Assembly (NCBI GenBank): GCA_030761205.1
Contig: JAULJL010000024.1
Coordinates: forward strand, 22,996,126-23,060,125
DNA length: 64,000 nucleotides
From: Fremontodendron californicum
Lineage: Eukaryota; Streptophyta; Magnoliopsida; Malvales; Malvaceae
Reading direction: 5' to 3'
The number at the start of each line of letters is the position of its first letter. Positions within the stretch are counted from its first letter, which is position 1. The notes under the pieces are model-generated. The model was not told where the DNA came from. It did not search any database and saw nothing but the letters and a program-made list of their open reading frames with translations. Positions 1 to 10,276 of this stretch are shown piece by piece. Made by a program: the position numbers and the translations under genes.

Positions 1-621
1 GCTAAATGACAAGAGACAAGCTTTACAAATTTCAAAGGTAGGTATAATAGGTGGGTGCATTTTCTAACAATTTTCGTCATACATGACGATTTTGATCAGC
101 CAACTTGATGGTCGATTTTGTCAATTTTGCAGGCCTTATCTGATCACATGGTCTTCTAGAAAAATGTTACCCTATCAGTTATGGATCCATAGCCGTTGGA
201 ATCAGCTCATTTGCTGATGTGGATAAGCAGATATGGGCAAAATACGAAAACAGGTCAGCACAGACGTCATTGCACATCAGCCAACTTGATGGTCAATTTC
301 GCTAGGGAAAACGACTCCGTTTCAAAAAGTGTAAAACATGAAAAAGATAGATATGCCTCTTAGCTTTGCACAGCTACAAATTTCAGCCTTATTGCTTCAG
401 TGAAACTCGAGATATAGCTGATATGGAAAAATGTGTCGGAACTGGAACTGAACTGGATTTGCCCTTAATTCTAGTAATCTGAAATCACTCAAAGAAACTT
501 GTGAAAAACACCAAAATACATAAAGATCATAAACACAATTAGACTAAACAATAATAACTCGTATTTGACACAAAACAATAATAAAACATAACTAAAAACT
601 ATATAATTATACGAGTTATCA
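1..621 (-). repeat. Partial 3' LTR of element A (U3 part)
   Basis: This ends at 621 with the minus-strand LTR start TGATAACTCG, directly next to the polypurine tract. It lacks R and U5, which lie left of the window, and the TATA box is just outside. It contains one copy of the U3 segment that is duplicated (181-bp period) in LTRs of C, E and F. Confidence 0.9.
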
Positions 622-635
622 CACCCCCACACTTA
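622..635 (-). promoter_or_regulatory. Polypurine tract of element A
   Basis: On the minus strand this reads AAGTGTGGGGGTG and abuts the TGATAACTCG start of the 3' LTR, the usual place for the plus-strand DNA primer of Ty3/gypsy elements. The same tract abuts the LTRs at 10276, 22971, 34997, 48682 and 62698. Confidence 0.8.
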
Positions 636-639
636 GATT

Positions 640-658
640 GTTGCTAGTCCCTAGCAAC
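640..658 (-). other. Hairpin 1 next to the polypurine tract
   Basis: GTTGCTAG and CTAGCAAC form a perfect 8-bp stem with a 3-nt loop, 5 nt from the ACACTTA/C-tract motif. In RNA sense the hairpin comes first and the G-rich tract follows. It is the first of several similarly built units with unrelated stem sequence. Confidence 0.75.
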
Positions 659-2188
659 GACTCAATAAAAATAAAATAAGAAAATCTAATCTAATCCACT
701 TTCGTAGGAAATCACGGTGGCACTTAGCATGTGACACAAGCCTTTAAACCCCTAGGTGTCCCTAGTGGACGAGTTTAGTCTCGTGAGGGTTTACTAGAAC
801 GATACCCACAAACATTGAAAAACTAAAATATAAATAAACTACATATACTAAAAATATTTATTCCTAATCCTTTCAATACAAATTAGAGACAATCTTTGAA
901 CAAGTCTTATAAACTAATCAATAGCTTAAAGAATTTCACAAAAATTCATGCTTGAATGTAAATTGTTTGAGTTAAGCCAATATTAACATAACATATCTCA
1001 ATCAAAATAGTGCATGTTCAAATTTAATCTCAACTTCTCACATGATATACCCTCATGATTTTCACTCTTTAAAGTAGTGGTGAAGTGTTTACACTCAATC
1101 AATCTCATGAAAACAGTTCTACCATATTCTTGCTTGTCCACCTATTTTCCACTATTTAGATCATACAACTTCATGAATCAAGAGGTCTTTAATCAAGGTT
1201 GTAATGGGGCCAAGGGGTTTGTAATGTGGTTGAAGAACAAAAGGATAAAGATATCACAAAGGTTCCAAAGAGTTCATAAAGTTTAGAGACATAAAAAGAT
1301 CATACAAAGAAACTTCTCAAAACTTTTTACAAGTACATAGTCACCGAGGCTAAATATTCATGTTGAGCCTTTGCATCATTCTAACCAACTTTGTAACATC
1401 TTTTTCTTTACTTTAACTAGAAGTTCAAGAGAAGATTTTTTTTTTTTTTTAATATGGGAATGTATTTGACAATGATCCCTTTCTTTTTCTCTTGACTTTT
1501 TTCTTTCTTTTCCCCCCACACTTATTTCTTGTTTCTAACCCAAATTTTCAATAAATCTTCCTTGTCTTTGCAACTTGTCTCAAAACATGCTAATTTATCT
1601 TTGGAACAAAGGTAAAGATATAAGTATATTTAGGTTAGGGACAAGTTATGGTTACCAAAGAGATAGCTTATTCAATGTAGGCTCAAATTGGTTCACTAAG
1701 GGTGTGTTCTCTTGGAACATTAATAATGGATGGCTGTTTGGCTCTGGTTATAATCCTAATGCCTCTATCATATTCATGTTGTCACATGTATCAATATAGT
1801 CTCAAACGGTTTAAAGCAAGTTCTAGAGAATCATGTAATCATAAGAGCACTCAAGAAAGAAATTAGATTGATTTGTATAATGCATCAATCATTATAGGCT
1901 CAAAAACTCACAAGGATGATTATACAAGTCAGATTAAGTATAAACATGCTTCTTTCTCAATCAACATATCATATTAACATTGGCTCATAAAAAGGTTGAC
2001 ATCAAGCTCAATTCTCATGAAAATCTTCTCACTAATAAATCTGTTTTAGACTTATGCAATTCATATCTCATCATTGTATTAAAAAGGAACTAAAACACAC
2101 TAAAAAAAATAATAATAATAAAGACTCATAAAAAAAAATTGTAGACAACAATAAAAGAAATCCTAAATCATTCCCCCCACACTTAATT

Positions 2189-2210
2189 CTTACATTGTCC
2201 TCAATGTAAG
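2189..2210 (-). other. Hairpin 2 with an adjacent G-rich tract
   Basis: CTTACATTG pairs with CAATGTAAG (9-bp perfect stem, TCCT loop). It lies just right of a CCCCCC-ACACTTA tract at 2173-2184, so the RNA-sense order is hairpin then AAGTGTGGGGGG, as beside the true polypurine tract. Confidence 0.75.
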
Positions 2211-2352
2211 TCTATTAACCCAAATGAAAGAATCATGTGTAGGAGAAAAGAACTAATAACATAAGAATAGGAACAACTAAGACTCAAAACAAAACAAACT
2301 CATGCAACCTAAATAATCCTAAAATACTAAACAAAAATTAACAAGTAAACAT

Positions 2353-2583
2353 AAAAAGATTAAAATCAAACTGACAAGGTATGTCTCAAGTCTCCCTTAC
2401 TCAGACCTTGTTCAGAATGAATACTTCTAAATTGCTTAAAATACAACAAACTTTTTTTTTTTTTAAATTAGAAAAAGATTAAAATCAAACTGACAAGGTA
2501 TGTCTCAAGTCTCCCTTACTCAGACCTTGTTCAGAATGAATACTTCTAAATTGCTTAAAATACAACTTTTTTTTTTTTTAAAT
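2353..2583. repeat. 119-bp tandem duplication upstream of LOG's 3' end
   Basis: Two near-identical copies start at 2353 and 2472. Each contains 'ctgacaaggtatgtctcaag' and ends in a poly-T run. A, B, C, D and F have two copies; E has one (near 30941-31030). Each copy also holds the inverted repeat ACAAGGT...ACCTTGT. Confidence 0.85.
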
Positions 2584-2617
2584 TAGCAAAATATGTCTCT
2601 TACCCCCTACTAAAATA

Positions 2618-2637
2618 TGACATTGTCCCCAATGTCA
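2618..2637 (-). other. Hairpin 3 with an adjacent G-rich tract
   Basis: TGACATTG pairs with CAATGTCA (8 bp, TCCC loop) and lies right of a TACCCCCTA tract at 2601-2609. It is the unit closest to LOG. It is kept in B and D but lost from C, E and F, where a shorter spacer is present. Confidence 0.7.
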
Positions 2638-2729
2638 AATTTTAAAGGTAGAATTTAGGAGATATTACCTGCAGAGGTTGCTAACCACTTATTATAACTG
2701 AGACACAACAAACAAAATGTTAGATAATG

Positions 2730-3377
2730 TCACAAAGACAAAGTGCAGTCCACTCCTTGCTCGTCCATATCTCTTTTTCTTTTTCCGAGCGTTTGCGAAA
2801 CAACCGTAGCAGATAAACACTCATAAGCTTGGAGCTTTTTGAGTAAATCTTCAATGGTTGTAGCAGAAATTATGGTTCTCCTTGCCTCTGAAAACATGAA
2901 TCCATTTTCCACAGCATTATCTAAATATGAAAGCAAATTACTAAAATAACCATTAATATTAAGCAAACCAATGGGTTTCTTATTTGTGACCAAAGATGAC
3001 CAAGAAGCCACGCAAGCTATTTCTTCCAATGTACCCAAACCTCCTGGTAAAGCAATGAATGCATCGGCAGAATGGTACATGATTGTCATCCGTTCAGGGA
3101 TACTCCAGACTTGTATTTCCTTACCCACGGTAGGTCCACAAAAACTTGTGAATAGTTTTGGCACGATTCCTAGAACTGGACTTCCTCCGGCGTGTGCTGC
3201 TGTAGCGACTGCTCCCATTAAACCCGTACTACCGCCTCCATAAATCAAGTGGATCTTTTGTTGGGCAAGTATTACTCCAACTCTTATGGCTTCATCAGCG
3301 AATATGTTATTTTTCCCTGGATAAGCACCTCCAAAGACACAAATTTTTTTAATGCGCTGGGATGAAGTACTTTCCAT
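2730..3377 (-). CDS. LOG-type cytokinin riboside 5'-monophosphate phosphoribohydrolase-like protein (copy A)
   Basis: 215 aa, a Rossmann-type nucleotide-processing fold of the LOG/lysine-decarboxylase-like family. Known members release free-base cytokinin from its riboside monophosphate in the cytosol. Visible marks are GGGSTGLMG (about 47-55), an Arg at 96 in the PER segment, and PGGLGTLEE (111-119), the family's PGGxGTxxE catalytic signature. A C-terminal extension of about 30 residues carries GKRKRD (198-203), which looks like a nuclear localisation signal. The frame is unbroken and has no introns, unlike typical multi-exon plant LOG genes. I chose the MEST start because the longer frame's ATG lies only a few bases past the TATA box, before the expected transcription start. 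Copy-specific changes are His43, Met97 and Glu157. Activity on cytokinins is inferred, not shown. Confidence 0.85.
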   Translation of the reverse strand: MESTSSQRIKKICVFGGAYPGKNNIFADEAIRVGVILAQQKIHLIYGGGSTGLMGAVATAAHAGGSPVLGIVPKLFTSFCGPTVGKEIQVWSIPERMTIMYHSADAFIALPGGLGTLEEIACVASWSSLVTNKKPIGLLNINGYFSNLLSYLDNAVENGFMFSEARRTIISATTIEDLLKKLQAYECLSATVVSQTLGKRKRDMDEQGVDCTLSL

Positions 3378-3741
3378 TTTTTTTTTTTTCGAGTGCCTGA
3401 AATAGAATGAGTACATGGTGTAATATATAGAGGACTGAGTAGTGAATCAGACAAGAGTAATAATGTCGCCGAAAGTGTATCTGACCTGTCAGAAGAAAAT
3501 GTTAACCTAACAAAAGATTTTTGCGTGATTTCAGGAAGAAAATCAAAAAGAGAAGAAAAAATCAACCGTAAAAGACAAATAAAAAAAAACGAGAATAATT
3601 ACACAAATCGAACAACACGTAAATTAAAACAAAATAAAGTTATTGCAAATCAAACCAAAAGCTGAGAAGTCATTTATTGTAGTTGTGATTGTGGCTCACA
3701 TCTTCCTCTGGTTTTACGTCCAGAAACGGCTTAAACGCCTT
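3378..3741 (-). promoter_or_regulatory. LOG promoter and intercistronic spacer, element A
   Basis: A TATA box (CTATATATTA, minus strand) at 3421-3430 lies about 45 bp before the LOG ATG, leaving a leader of some 15-20 nt. A poly-T run at 3377-3390 (poly-A in sense) precedes the ATG. The remaining spacer back to the finger-protein stop has no convincing gene. Confidence 0.65.
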
Positions 3742-4278
3742 CTATGAGTCGAGGATATGCTTCCCATCCAGTTTTCTTACAAGCTGGCAAACAGGGTCTT
3801 TTAACATCAGATTCCCAAGATGTTGCCATTCCCTTTGGAATTGCGGCCATAAATCAAGAATTTCTCTTTGTACGTCTCCACTAGGATGCGTCTCAAGAGA
3901 AAGTTGGATATTACCCAAATTCTCCTTACTCAGTCCATCCTTAATGAATTCAATTTTATCATCTCGATTAGAGGACGGAATCCCAATAGAACGACATTTA
4001 CCGTTACACGTCCATCGTGCACATTTGTGGCAATTTGAACTCATGCGCTTTGCTCGTCGCTTCTTTGCAAAAGTGCTTCTACCTGTACCTGGTAAATGCA
4101 AAACAGGAAGATATTCATCTTCACGTACCTTGGCTTCAATTATCCAACGTATGTCGTCAGGAATCCCTTTGTGCATAAGCATTCTTAATCTTTCAAGTCG
4201 AACTTGGTAAAGCTTCAGTAAAATATTTCGAGGAAAAGGAGGAAATCATTTCTGCAATCTTGTGAGAATATCATCCAT
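3742..4278 (-). pseudogene. Four-cysteine nucleic-acid-binding-like protein, copy A (nonsense mutation)
   Basis: This is the same 178-codon frame that is open in B, E and F, but codon 11 (CGA in B) is TGA here, a change typical of methyl-CpG decay. Re-initiation at a downstream Met (codon 33, ATG at 4182) could give 146 aa that still contain the basic stretch and C4 finger. It lies between pol and LOG. It resembles carlavirus cysteine-rich nucleic-acid-binding proteins (see copy B for motifs). The similarity is from pattern recognition, not a search. Confidence 0.65.
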
Positions 4279-4615
4279 CCTGAAAAAAAAAATGAAAAAA
4301 ATGAAAGAGAAATTGGAAGAGAAATTTATATACAATATCAGTTTTGTGGGTAGCTGATGGAACCGATTTAAATAATCACGGAGTACCGTTATCCGCCATT
4401 TAACCGGGGTTAAAAAAAATAAATTAAAAATTATATTTACATCTTGTAAGAGAAAAGAACTATTAAACAAAAGAAAAGAAAAACAATAAAAGATAGAATG
4501 ATGGAGAGTAAGGAATATGCAAATCTGATATAATAGATGCTCTCCATCCTTTTGGGTTGCCTCCCAAGAAGCGCTTGGTTTATTGTCCTCAGCCTAACTT
4601 AGACCCATGCCTTTA
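4279..4615 (-). promoter_or_regulatory. Promoter of the four-cysteine gene and post-pol spacer, element A
   Basis: The TATA box TATATAAA (minus strand) is at 4325-4332, about 47 bp before the ATG at 4278. At 4399-4414 there is a palindrome TTTAACCCCGGTTAAA (7-bp arms of GT-box type). At 4552-4567 TTGGG and CCCAA form a small hairpin just after pol; non-autonomous copies keep a similar one with a changed loop (for example 33098-33116). The rest is A-rich spacer. Confidence 0.6.
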
Positions 4616-7600
4616 TTATTCAACATACTTTGGCTCAAAAAGTGGAAACTCCTCCACATCTTGTATTGGAAAGTTCTCATAGTAAGGCTTCAATCTATGA
4701 CCATTCACTTTGAATGCCTTATCTGTTTTTGGGCTTTGGATTTCAACTGCACCATGAGTAAATACATTAGTAATAACAAAAGGTCCAACCCAACGAGAAC
4801 GTAACTTACCTGGATATAACTTAAGGCGTGAATGGAAGAGAAGAACTTTTTGTCCAACAACAAATTCTTTTCTTGATATCATCTTGTCATGGAATGCCTT
4901 AGTCTTTTCCTTGTAAATCCTAGAATTCTGATAGGCTGATTCCTTATCTCCTCTAATTCTTGTAGGTCAAGTTTTCTTTTCTTTCCTATCTCATCCATCT
5001 CCATGTTGCATTGTTTGATAGCCCAATATGATTTATGTTCCAATTCAACCGGAAGATGACAAGGCTTACCATAAACAAGTCGATAAGGAGACATACCAAT
5101 GGGTGTCTTATATGCTGTCCTATAAGCCCAAAGTGCATCATCAAGTCGTGAACTCCAATCCTTCCTATTTGGATTAACTGTCTTTTCAAGGATGGACTTA
5201 ACTTCTCGGTTTGACACTTCAGCTTGCCCACTAGTTTGAGGATGATATGAGGTGGAGACCTTGTGTGTGATGTTATACTTCCTCAAAAGTGCTTCCATAG
5301 TCCTATTGCAAAAGTGAGTACCTCTATCGCTGATTATGGCCTTTGGCGTTCCAAACCTAGCAAAGATGTTAGTCTTGACAAAATCTGAGACAACTTTAGA
5401 GTCATTAGTCCTAGTGGATTTTGCTTCCACCCACTTTGAAACATAATCAACGGCAAGTAAAATATAAAGATTACCAAAAGAAGGAGGAAAAGGTCCCATG
5501 AAATCCATGCCCCATACATCAAAAATTTCAACAATAAGTATTGGAGTTTGAGGCATTTGATTTCTAGCACCTAAGTTACCAGTTCTTTGGCAACGATCAC
5601 ATGACTTGCAAAAGAGGTATGCATCTTTGAATATGGTAGGCCAATAAAATCCAGAATCAAGAACTTTCATGGCTGTTCTTTTGGATCCAAAGTGTCCTCC
5701 ACATGCATAAGAGTGACAAAAGGTGAGAATAGATTGAAATTCAGTTTCGAGTACACACCTTCTTATAATCTGATCGGAGCAATGCTTCCAAAGGTAAGGA
5801 TCATCCCATATGTAGTATTTGGCATCACTCTTGATCTTATTTCTTTGAGCTTGTGTCAACTCTTGTGGCAACTTCTTGGTAACTAAGTAATTAACAATAT
5901 CAGCATACCAAGGAGTTGTTGTTCTTATAAAAAGAAGTTGCTCATCCGAAAAGTTCTCATTCAAGGGTAGTGCATCATCTTCATGAACTAAACGGCTAAG
6001 ATGGTCCGCAACCAGGTTGTCACTACCTCTCTTATCTTTTATCTCCAAATCAAACTCTTGTAAGAGAAGTATCCATCTAATCAACCTTGGTTTGGCCTCC
6101 TTTTTAGTGAGTAAGTACCTAAGGGCTGCATGGTCAGAAAATACAATTACTTTAGTACCAATTAAATAAGATCGAAATTTTTCTAAAGCAAATACAACAG
6201 CCAAAAGTTCTTTTTCAGTAGTGGAATAGTTCAATTGAGCATCATTAAGAGTTCTTGAGGCATAATAAATGGCATGTGAGGCTTTGCCAACCCGTTGGCC
6301 CAAAACAGCTCCAATGGCATAGTCACTAGCATCACACATGATTTCAAAAGGTACATTCCAATCTGGTGGTTGGATGATAGGAGCTGATGTCAAGAGTCCC
6401 TTCAATGTTTCAAACGCCTCTTTGCATTTATCATCAAAGTGGAAAACCACATCTTTTTGTAGTAGCTTGCAAAGAGGTAATGTGATCTTTGAGAAGTCTT
6501 TGATAAATCTCCTATAGAAACCTGCATGTCCAAGAAAAGAACGAACCTCTCTCACATTTGTGGGAGGTGGTAAAGAATGCATAATATCTATTTTAGACTT
6601 ATCAACCTCTATCCCTCTAGAAGAAATAACATGGCCCAAAACTATTCCTTGTTCTACCATAAAGTGACATTTTTCCCAATTCAAAACAAGGTTAGTTTCC
6701 ATGCATCTTTCAAGTACAAGTGTAAGGTTCTCTAGACATCTATCAAAAGAATCACCATAGACACTAAAATCATCCATAAACACTTCTATGATATTCTCTA
6801 CATAATCTGAAAATATGCTAACCATACACCTTTGGAATGTAGCTGGTGCATTACAAAGACCAAATGGCATACGCCGGTATGCAAAAGTACCAAATGGACA
6901 TGTGAATGTTGTTTTCTCTTGGTCCTCCGGAGCAATGGCTATCTGATTATAACCTGAAAAACCATCAAGAAAACAATAATGAGAATGGCCAGCTAACCTT
7001 TCAAGCATTTGATCAATAAAAGGTAAAGGAAAGTGGTCTTTGCGAGTTGTGGAATTAAGTTTACGATAATCAATACAAACTCGCCATCCTGTTTGAATCC
7101 TAGTAGGAACAAGTTCATTCTCATTATTTGTTACCACCGTTACACCTGATTTCTTTGGAACCACTTGGACTGGGCTCACCCATTTGCTATCCGAGATAGG
7201 ATAGATCACTCCAACATCTAGGAGCTTCAGTATCTCCTTTTTCACAACCTCCATCATAGGAGGGTTCAATCTTCTTTGTGCTTCTCTTGTTGGTTTAGAC
7301 CCTTCCTCTAACAAAATCCGGTGCATGCACATGGATGGGCTTATTCCCTTGATATCGGCAATTGTCCAACCAATTGCTGTTTTATGCTCTCTAAGCACCC
7401 GGATAAGTCGCTCTTCTTGCAAAGGTGTGAGCTCTTTGGCAATGATGACAGGTAGTGTGTCCTTTTCCCCTAAGAACAAATATTTCAAGTGGTTCGGTAG
7501 TGGTTTCAACTCTAAAGTTGGTGCCTGCAAAATGGAAGGTAGAAGTTTCTCATTAGATAAAGGCAAATTAATAAATGAAACATCAAACCTTGCATCTTTA

Positions 7601-8372
7601 GGTTGCAGCGAGTGTAAAGATTCTAGTGCCCCTTCCACATGGTCACTCAAGGCTAGTTTAGCATTCCCCATTCCGAGATGGTTGCTAAGGACTATTTCCA
7701 CACTATCTTCACCATCTAGCTCATAAGCTTGCTGCACTAGTGAGTCAATTATATCAATATTAAAAACAGAATGCATATCACTAGGATATCTCATGGCCTC
7801 AAAAATGTTAAAGCGAATTATTTCACCATCAAATTCCATAGTTAAAGTGCCATCATGTACATCTATTTTAGTTCTTGCTGTTTTCAAGAATGGTCTCCCT
7901 AATAGAATAGGTGTGGGATTAGAAGACATCTCATCTTCCATCTCAATAACATAAAAGTCAGCGGGAAAAACCAATTCATTAACCTGTACAAGAACGTCTT
8001 CTACAACTCCTCTTGGATAAGTGTTAGAACGGTCAGCAAGTTGTATTATAACACCGGTTTCCTCTAATGGTCCTAGATTCAATGAAGCATAAATTGAATA
8101 TGGCATGACATTAATAGATGCCCCTAGATCTAGCATAGCACGCTCAAACCTGGTGTTGCCTATCTTACAAGGAATGGTAAACATACCTGGATCCTTGCAT
8201 TTAGGTGGGAGTTTCTTTTGAAGAACAGCTGACACATTCTCCCCCACACTTACCTTTTCATTCCATTTCAACTTCCGTTTAGATGTGCACAACTCTTTTA
8301 GGAACTTGGCATATCTTGGCACTTGCTTGATAGCATCTAGTAAAGGAATGTTCACCTCTACTTTCCGGAAGG
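4616..8372 (-). pseudogene. pol of element A: protease, reverse transcriptase, RNase H, integrase (cut from gag, frameshifted)
   Basis: In one long frame, counted from the Met at 8445 inside the LTR: protease active site DLGAS (about 106-110); reverse transcriptase with the YRRMPFGL region (523-530) and catalytic FMDD (556-559); RNase H with DASDYAIG (705-712) and TTEKE; integrase with zinc ligands H911, H918, C949, C952 and a D981, D1040, E1076 triad. The domain order PR-RT-RH-IN is that of Ty3/gypsy, and DLGAS and tRNA-Asp priming fit Athila/Tat. Two breaks are visible. Element B lies immediately upstream at 8373, separating pol from gag. A 1-nt loss near 4930-4940, compared with the J copy (46490-46520), shifts the integrase C-terminus, which continues in another frame at 4616-4882 with a WVGPF segment. 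It acts on element RNA and DNA inside virus-like particles. Confidence 0.9.
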
Positions 8373-10276
8373 TGATGCACCCAAAAGAGTGTATCTTATT
8401 TAACCTTGCACTAAAAAGATCAATTGTAAGTATAATGATTAGCAAGGGTCGAGTCCTCAGGGATTGGGTTTTAATCTATGAGTTATTAGTTTATAACTTA
8501 CGTTCAAAGAAAACAATAAAAGAAAAGGGGCTTTTGAAGCCAGATTTAAACTAAAGTAAATAATAAGAATAAGATGCAAGGCGGTATAACCAGCCAATAA
8601 AAATATATATACTAAATTAGGCGGTATAACCAGCCAATAAAAATATATATACTAAATTAGGCGGTATAACCAGCCAATAAAAATAAAACAAAGTTAATAT
8701 ACAAATTAGGCGGTATAACCAGCCAATACAAATAAATATAAAAAATAAGCAAACTAAAAGTAAGAAAACAAGTAAGTAAGAAGAATCAAATATGAAAAAT
8801 ATGGTTAAGGTTTCATTCTCCACCACTAGAATTCATTAAGAATCAATTTCAGATCTATCAATATCAACCAACTATCAAAGTTAACAACCGTAGATAACAA
8901 CAAGCTCTGTTATCCCAATCTTTCCTTAGTTTGTCGTTAAATAGAACAAGCTCTCTATTTAATCTCTAACCATTAAACAACCTAGAATAAGCTCTCTAAA
9001 TTCAATTTAATGGCAGCTTTATGATGAGAAAGATAGGTTGATCTAAGCAACAAACACATAAGCTCGGATTGTTCAACTTAGGTTATGTTCCACTTTGCAA
9101 TTATTGAAAACTTGACCATAATCATTAATCACAAATTGCCACTTATGAATAGGAAATCAAGACAATTACACGGATCAAGACTCCTAAACTAGCAATAGAT
9201 AATTATCAAGATCTATCTAGTTGTACACCTAAATAAATCAAGACAACATCATGAACAATTCTTGTAGAAGAACATAAGCAACTTTGATAGAAAATTAATG
9301 ATAGATAGAATCTGAAAATCAATTATAAAACATGTCTAGGGCTTTGAAATCACCCTTAACCAAATAGAAGTTTAGCCTAGCATAGGCATTATAAACATAA
9401 ACATAAAATTAAAGAAAATCTAAGAAGAAAATAAAAGAAAGAAAGAAAGAAGAAGAGGAAGAATATTAATTATCCAACCTCTTGCTCTCTCTAAAGAAAA
9501 AGAAAACTAGAGAAAAGAAAGAAAACTAGAGAAAAGAAAGAAGAAGAAAACTTAGAGAATTTTATTAAAATGGCTAATATCCTACCTATGTACAATATGA
9601 TCCCTTACAATCATCCAAGGCCCTCTATTTATACACATTTTGGAGGGCTAAATGACAAGAGACAAGCTTTACAAATTTCAAAGGTAGGTATAATAGGTAG
9701 GTGCATTTTCTAACAATTTTCGTCATACATGACGATTTTGATCAGCCAACTTGATGGTCGATTTTGTCAATTTTGCAGGCCTTATCTGATCACATGGTCT
9801 TCTAGAAAAATGTTACCCTATCAGTTACTCATCCATAGCCGTTGGAATCAGCTCATTTTCTGATGTGGATAAGAAGATATGGGCAAAATACGAAAACAGG
9901 TCAGCACAGACGTCATTGCACATCAGCCAACTTCATGGTCGATTTCGCTAGGGAAAACGACTCCGTTTCAAGAAGTGTAAAACATGAAAAAGATAGATAT
10001 GCCTCTTAGCTTTGCATGGCTACAAATTTCAGCCTTATTGCTTCAGTGAAACTCGAGATATCGCTGATATGGCAAAAGGTATTGGAACTGGAACTGAACT
10101 GGATTTGCCCTTAATTCTAGTAATCTGAAATCACTCAAAGAAACTTGTGAAAAACACCAAAATACATAAAAATATAAAAGATCATAAACACAATTAGACT
10201 AAACAATAATAACTCGTATTTGACACAAAACAATAATAAAACATAACTAAAAACTATATAATTATACGAGTTATCA
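8373..10276 (-). repeat. 3' LTR of element B
   Basis: Bounded by TG...CA and by the polypurine tract at its right end. The TATA box (TATAAATA in sense) is at 9626-9633, putting U3 at roughly 650 bp and leaving a long R-U5 of about 1.2 kb. R-U5 carries four copies of a unit containing GGCTGGTTATACCGCC (8580-8745). Confidence 0.95.
8580..8745. repeat. Minisatellite in R-U5 of the LTR
   Basis: Units of 40-48 bp each contain ggcggtataaccagcc followed by an A/T spacer; four copies here. Copy number varies among LTRs: three at 43429-43545 and 58917-59030, four in most, five at 63661-63857. The core can fold into a short hairpin (GGC/GCC plus GGT/ACC). Confidence 0.9.

Larger units (their letters stand above)
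622..2729 (-). other. Non-coding 3' region of element A
   Basis: This is about 2.1 kb between the LOG stop codon and the 3' LTR. No sense-strand reading frame of 60 codons or more was found. It holds three hairpin-plus-G-tract units (640-658, 2189-2210, 2618-2637, each with a C-rich tract on the plus strand), one further C-rich tract without a hairpin near 1511-1520, A- and T-homopolymers, and a 119-bp tandem duplication. It is conserved at the nucleotide level in B, C, D, F and, in part, E and G. A probable role is 3' UTR or packaging and priming signals, which is inference. Confidence 0.75.

Noticed and set aside
1077..1286. 69-aa plus-strand frame in the 3' region, found in several elements
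   Set aside because: Antisense to the element transcript, interrupted in C and shortened or altered in others; explained by recent shared ancestry.
2971..3243. 90-aa plus-strand frame repeated in all copies
   Set aside because: Antisense shadow of the LOG catalytic region.
3378..3416. N-terminal extensions of LOG (13-70 residues, e.g. to 25860 in C)
   Set aside because: They cross the TATA box or poly-A leader, vary in length and sequence among copies, and lie upstream of the expected transcription start.
3689..4210. 173-aa plus-strand frame repeated in several copies
   Set aside because: It is the antisense shadow of the four-cysteine gene; its conservation follows from that gene, and it has no recognisable motif or promoter.
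2730..4278. Reading the cargo genes as env
   Set aside because: Neither protein has a signal peptide or membrane segment; both have clear soluble-protein features.
8580..8745. CRISPR-like repeat array
   Set aside because: Spacers are near-identical A/T sequence and the array lies in a plant LTR; it is a minisatellite.
8617..8826. 69-aa hydrophobic minus-strand frame in each LTR
   Set aside because: Translation of the minisatellite units; changes with copy number and has no independent support. At most an upstream frame in the leader.
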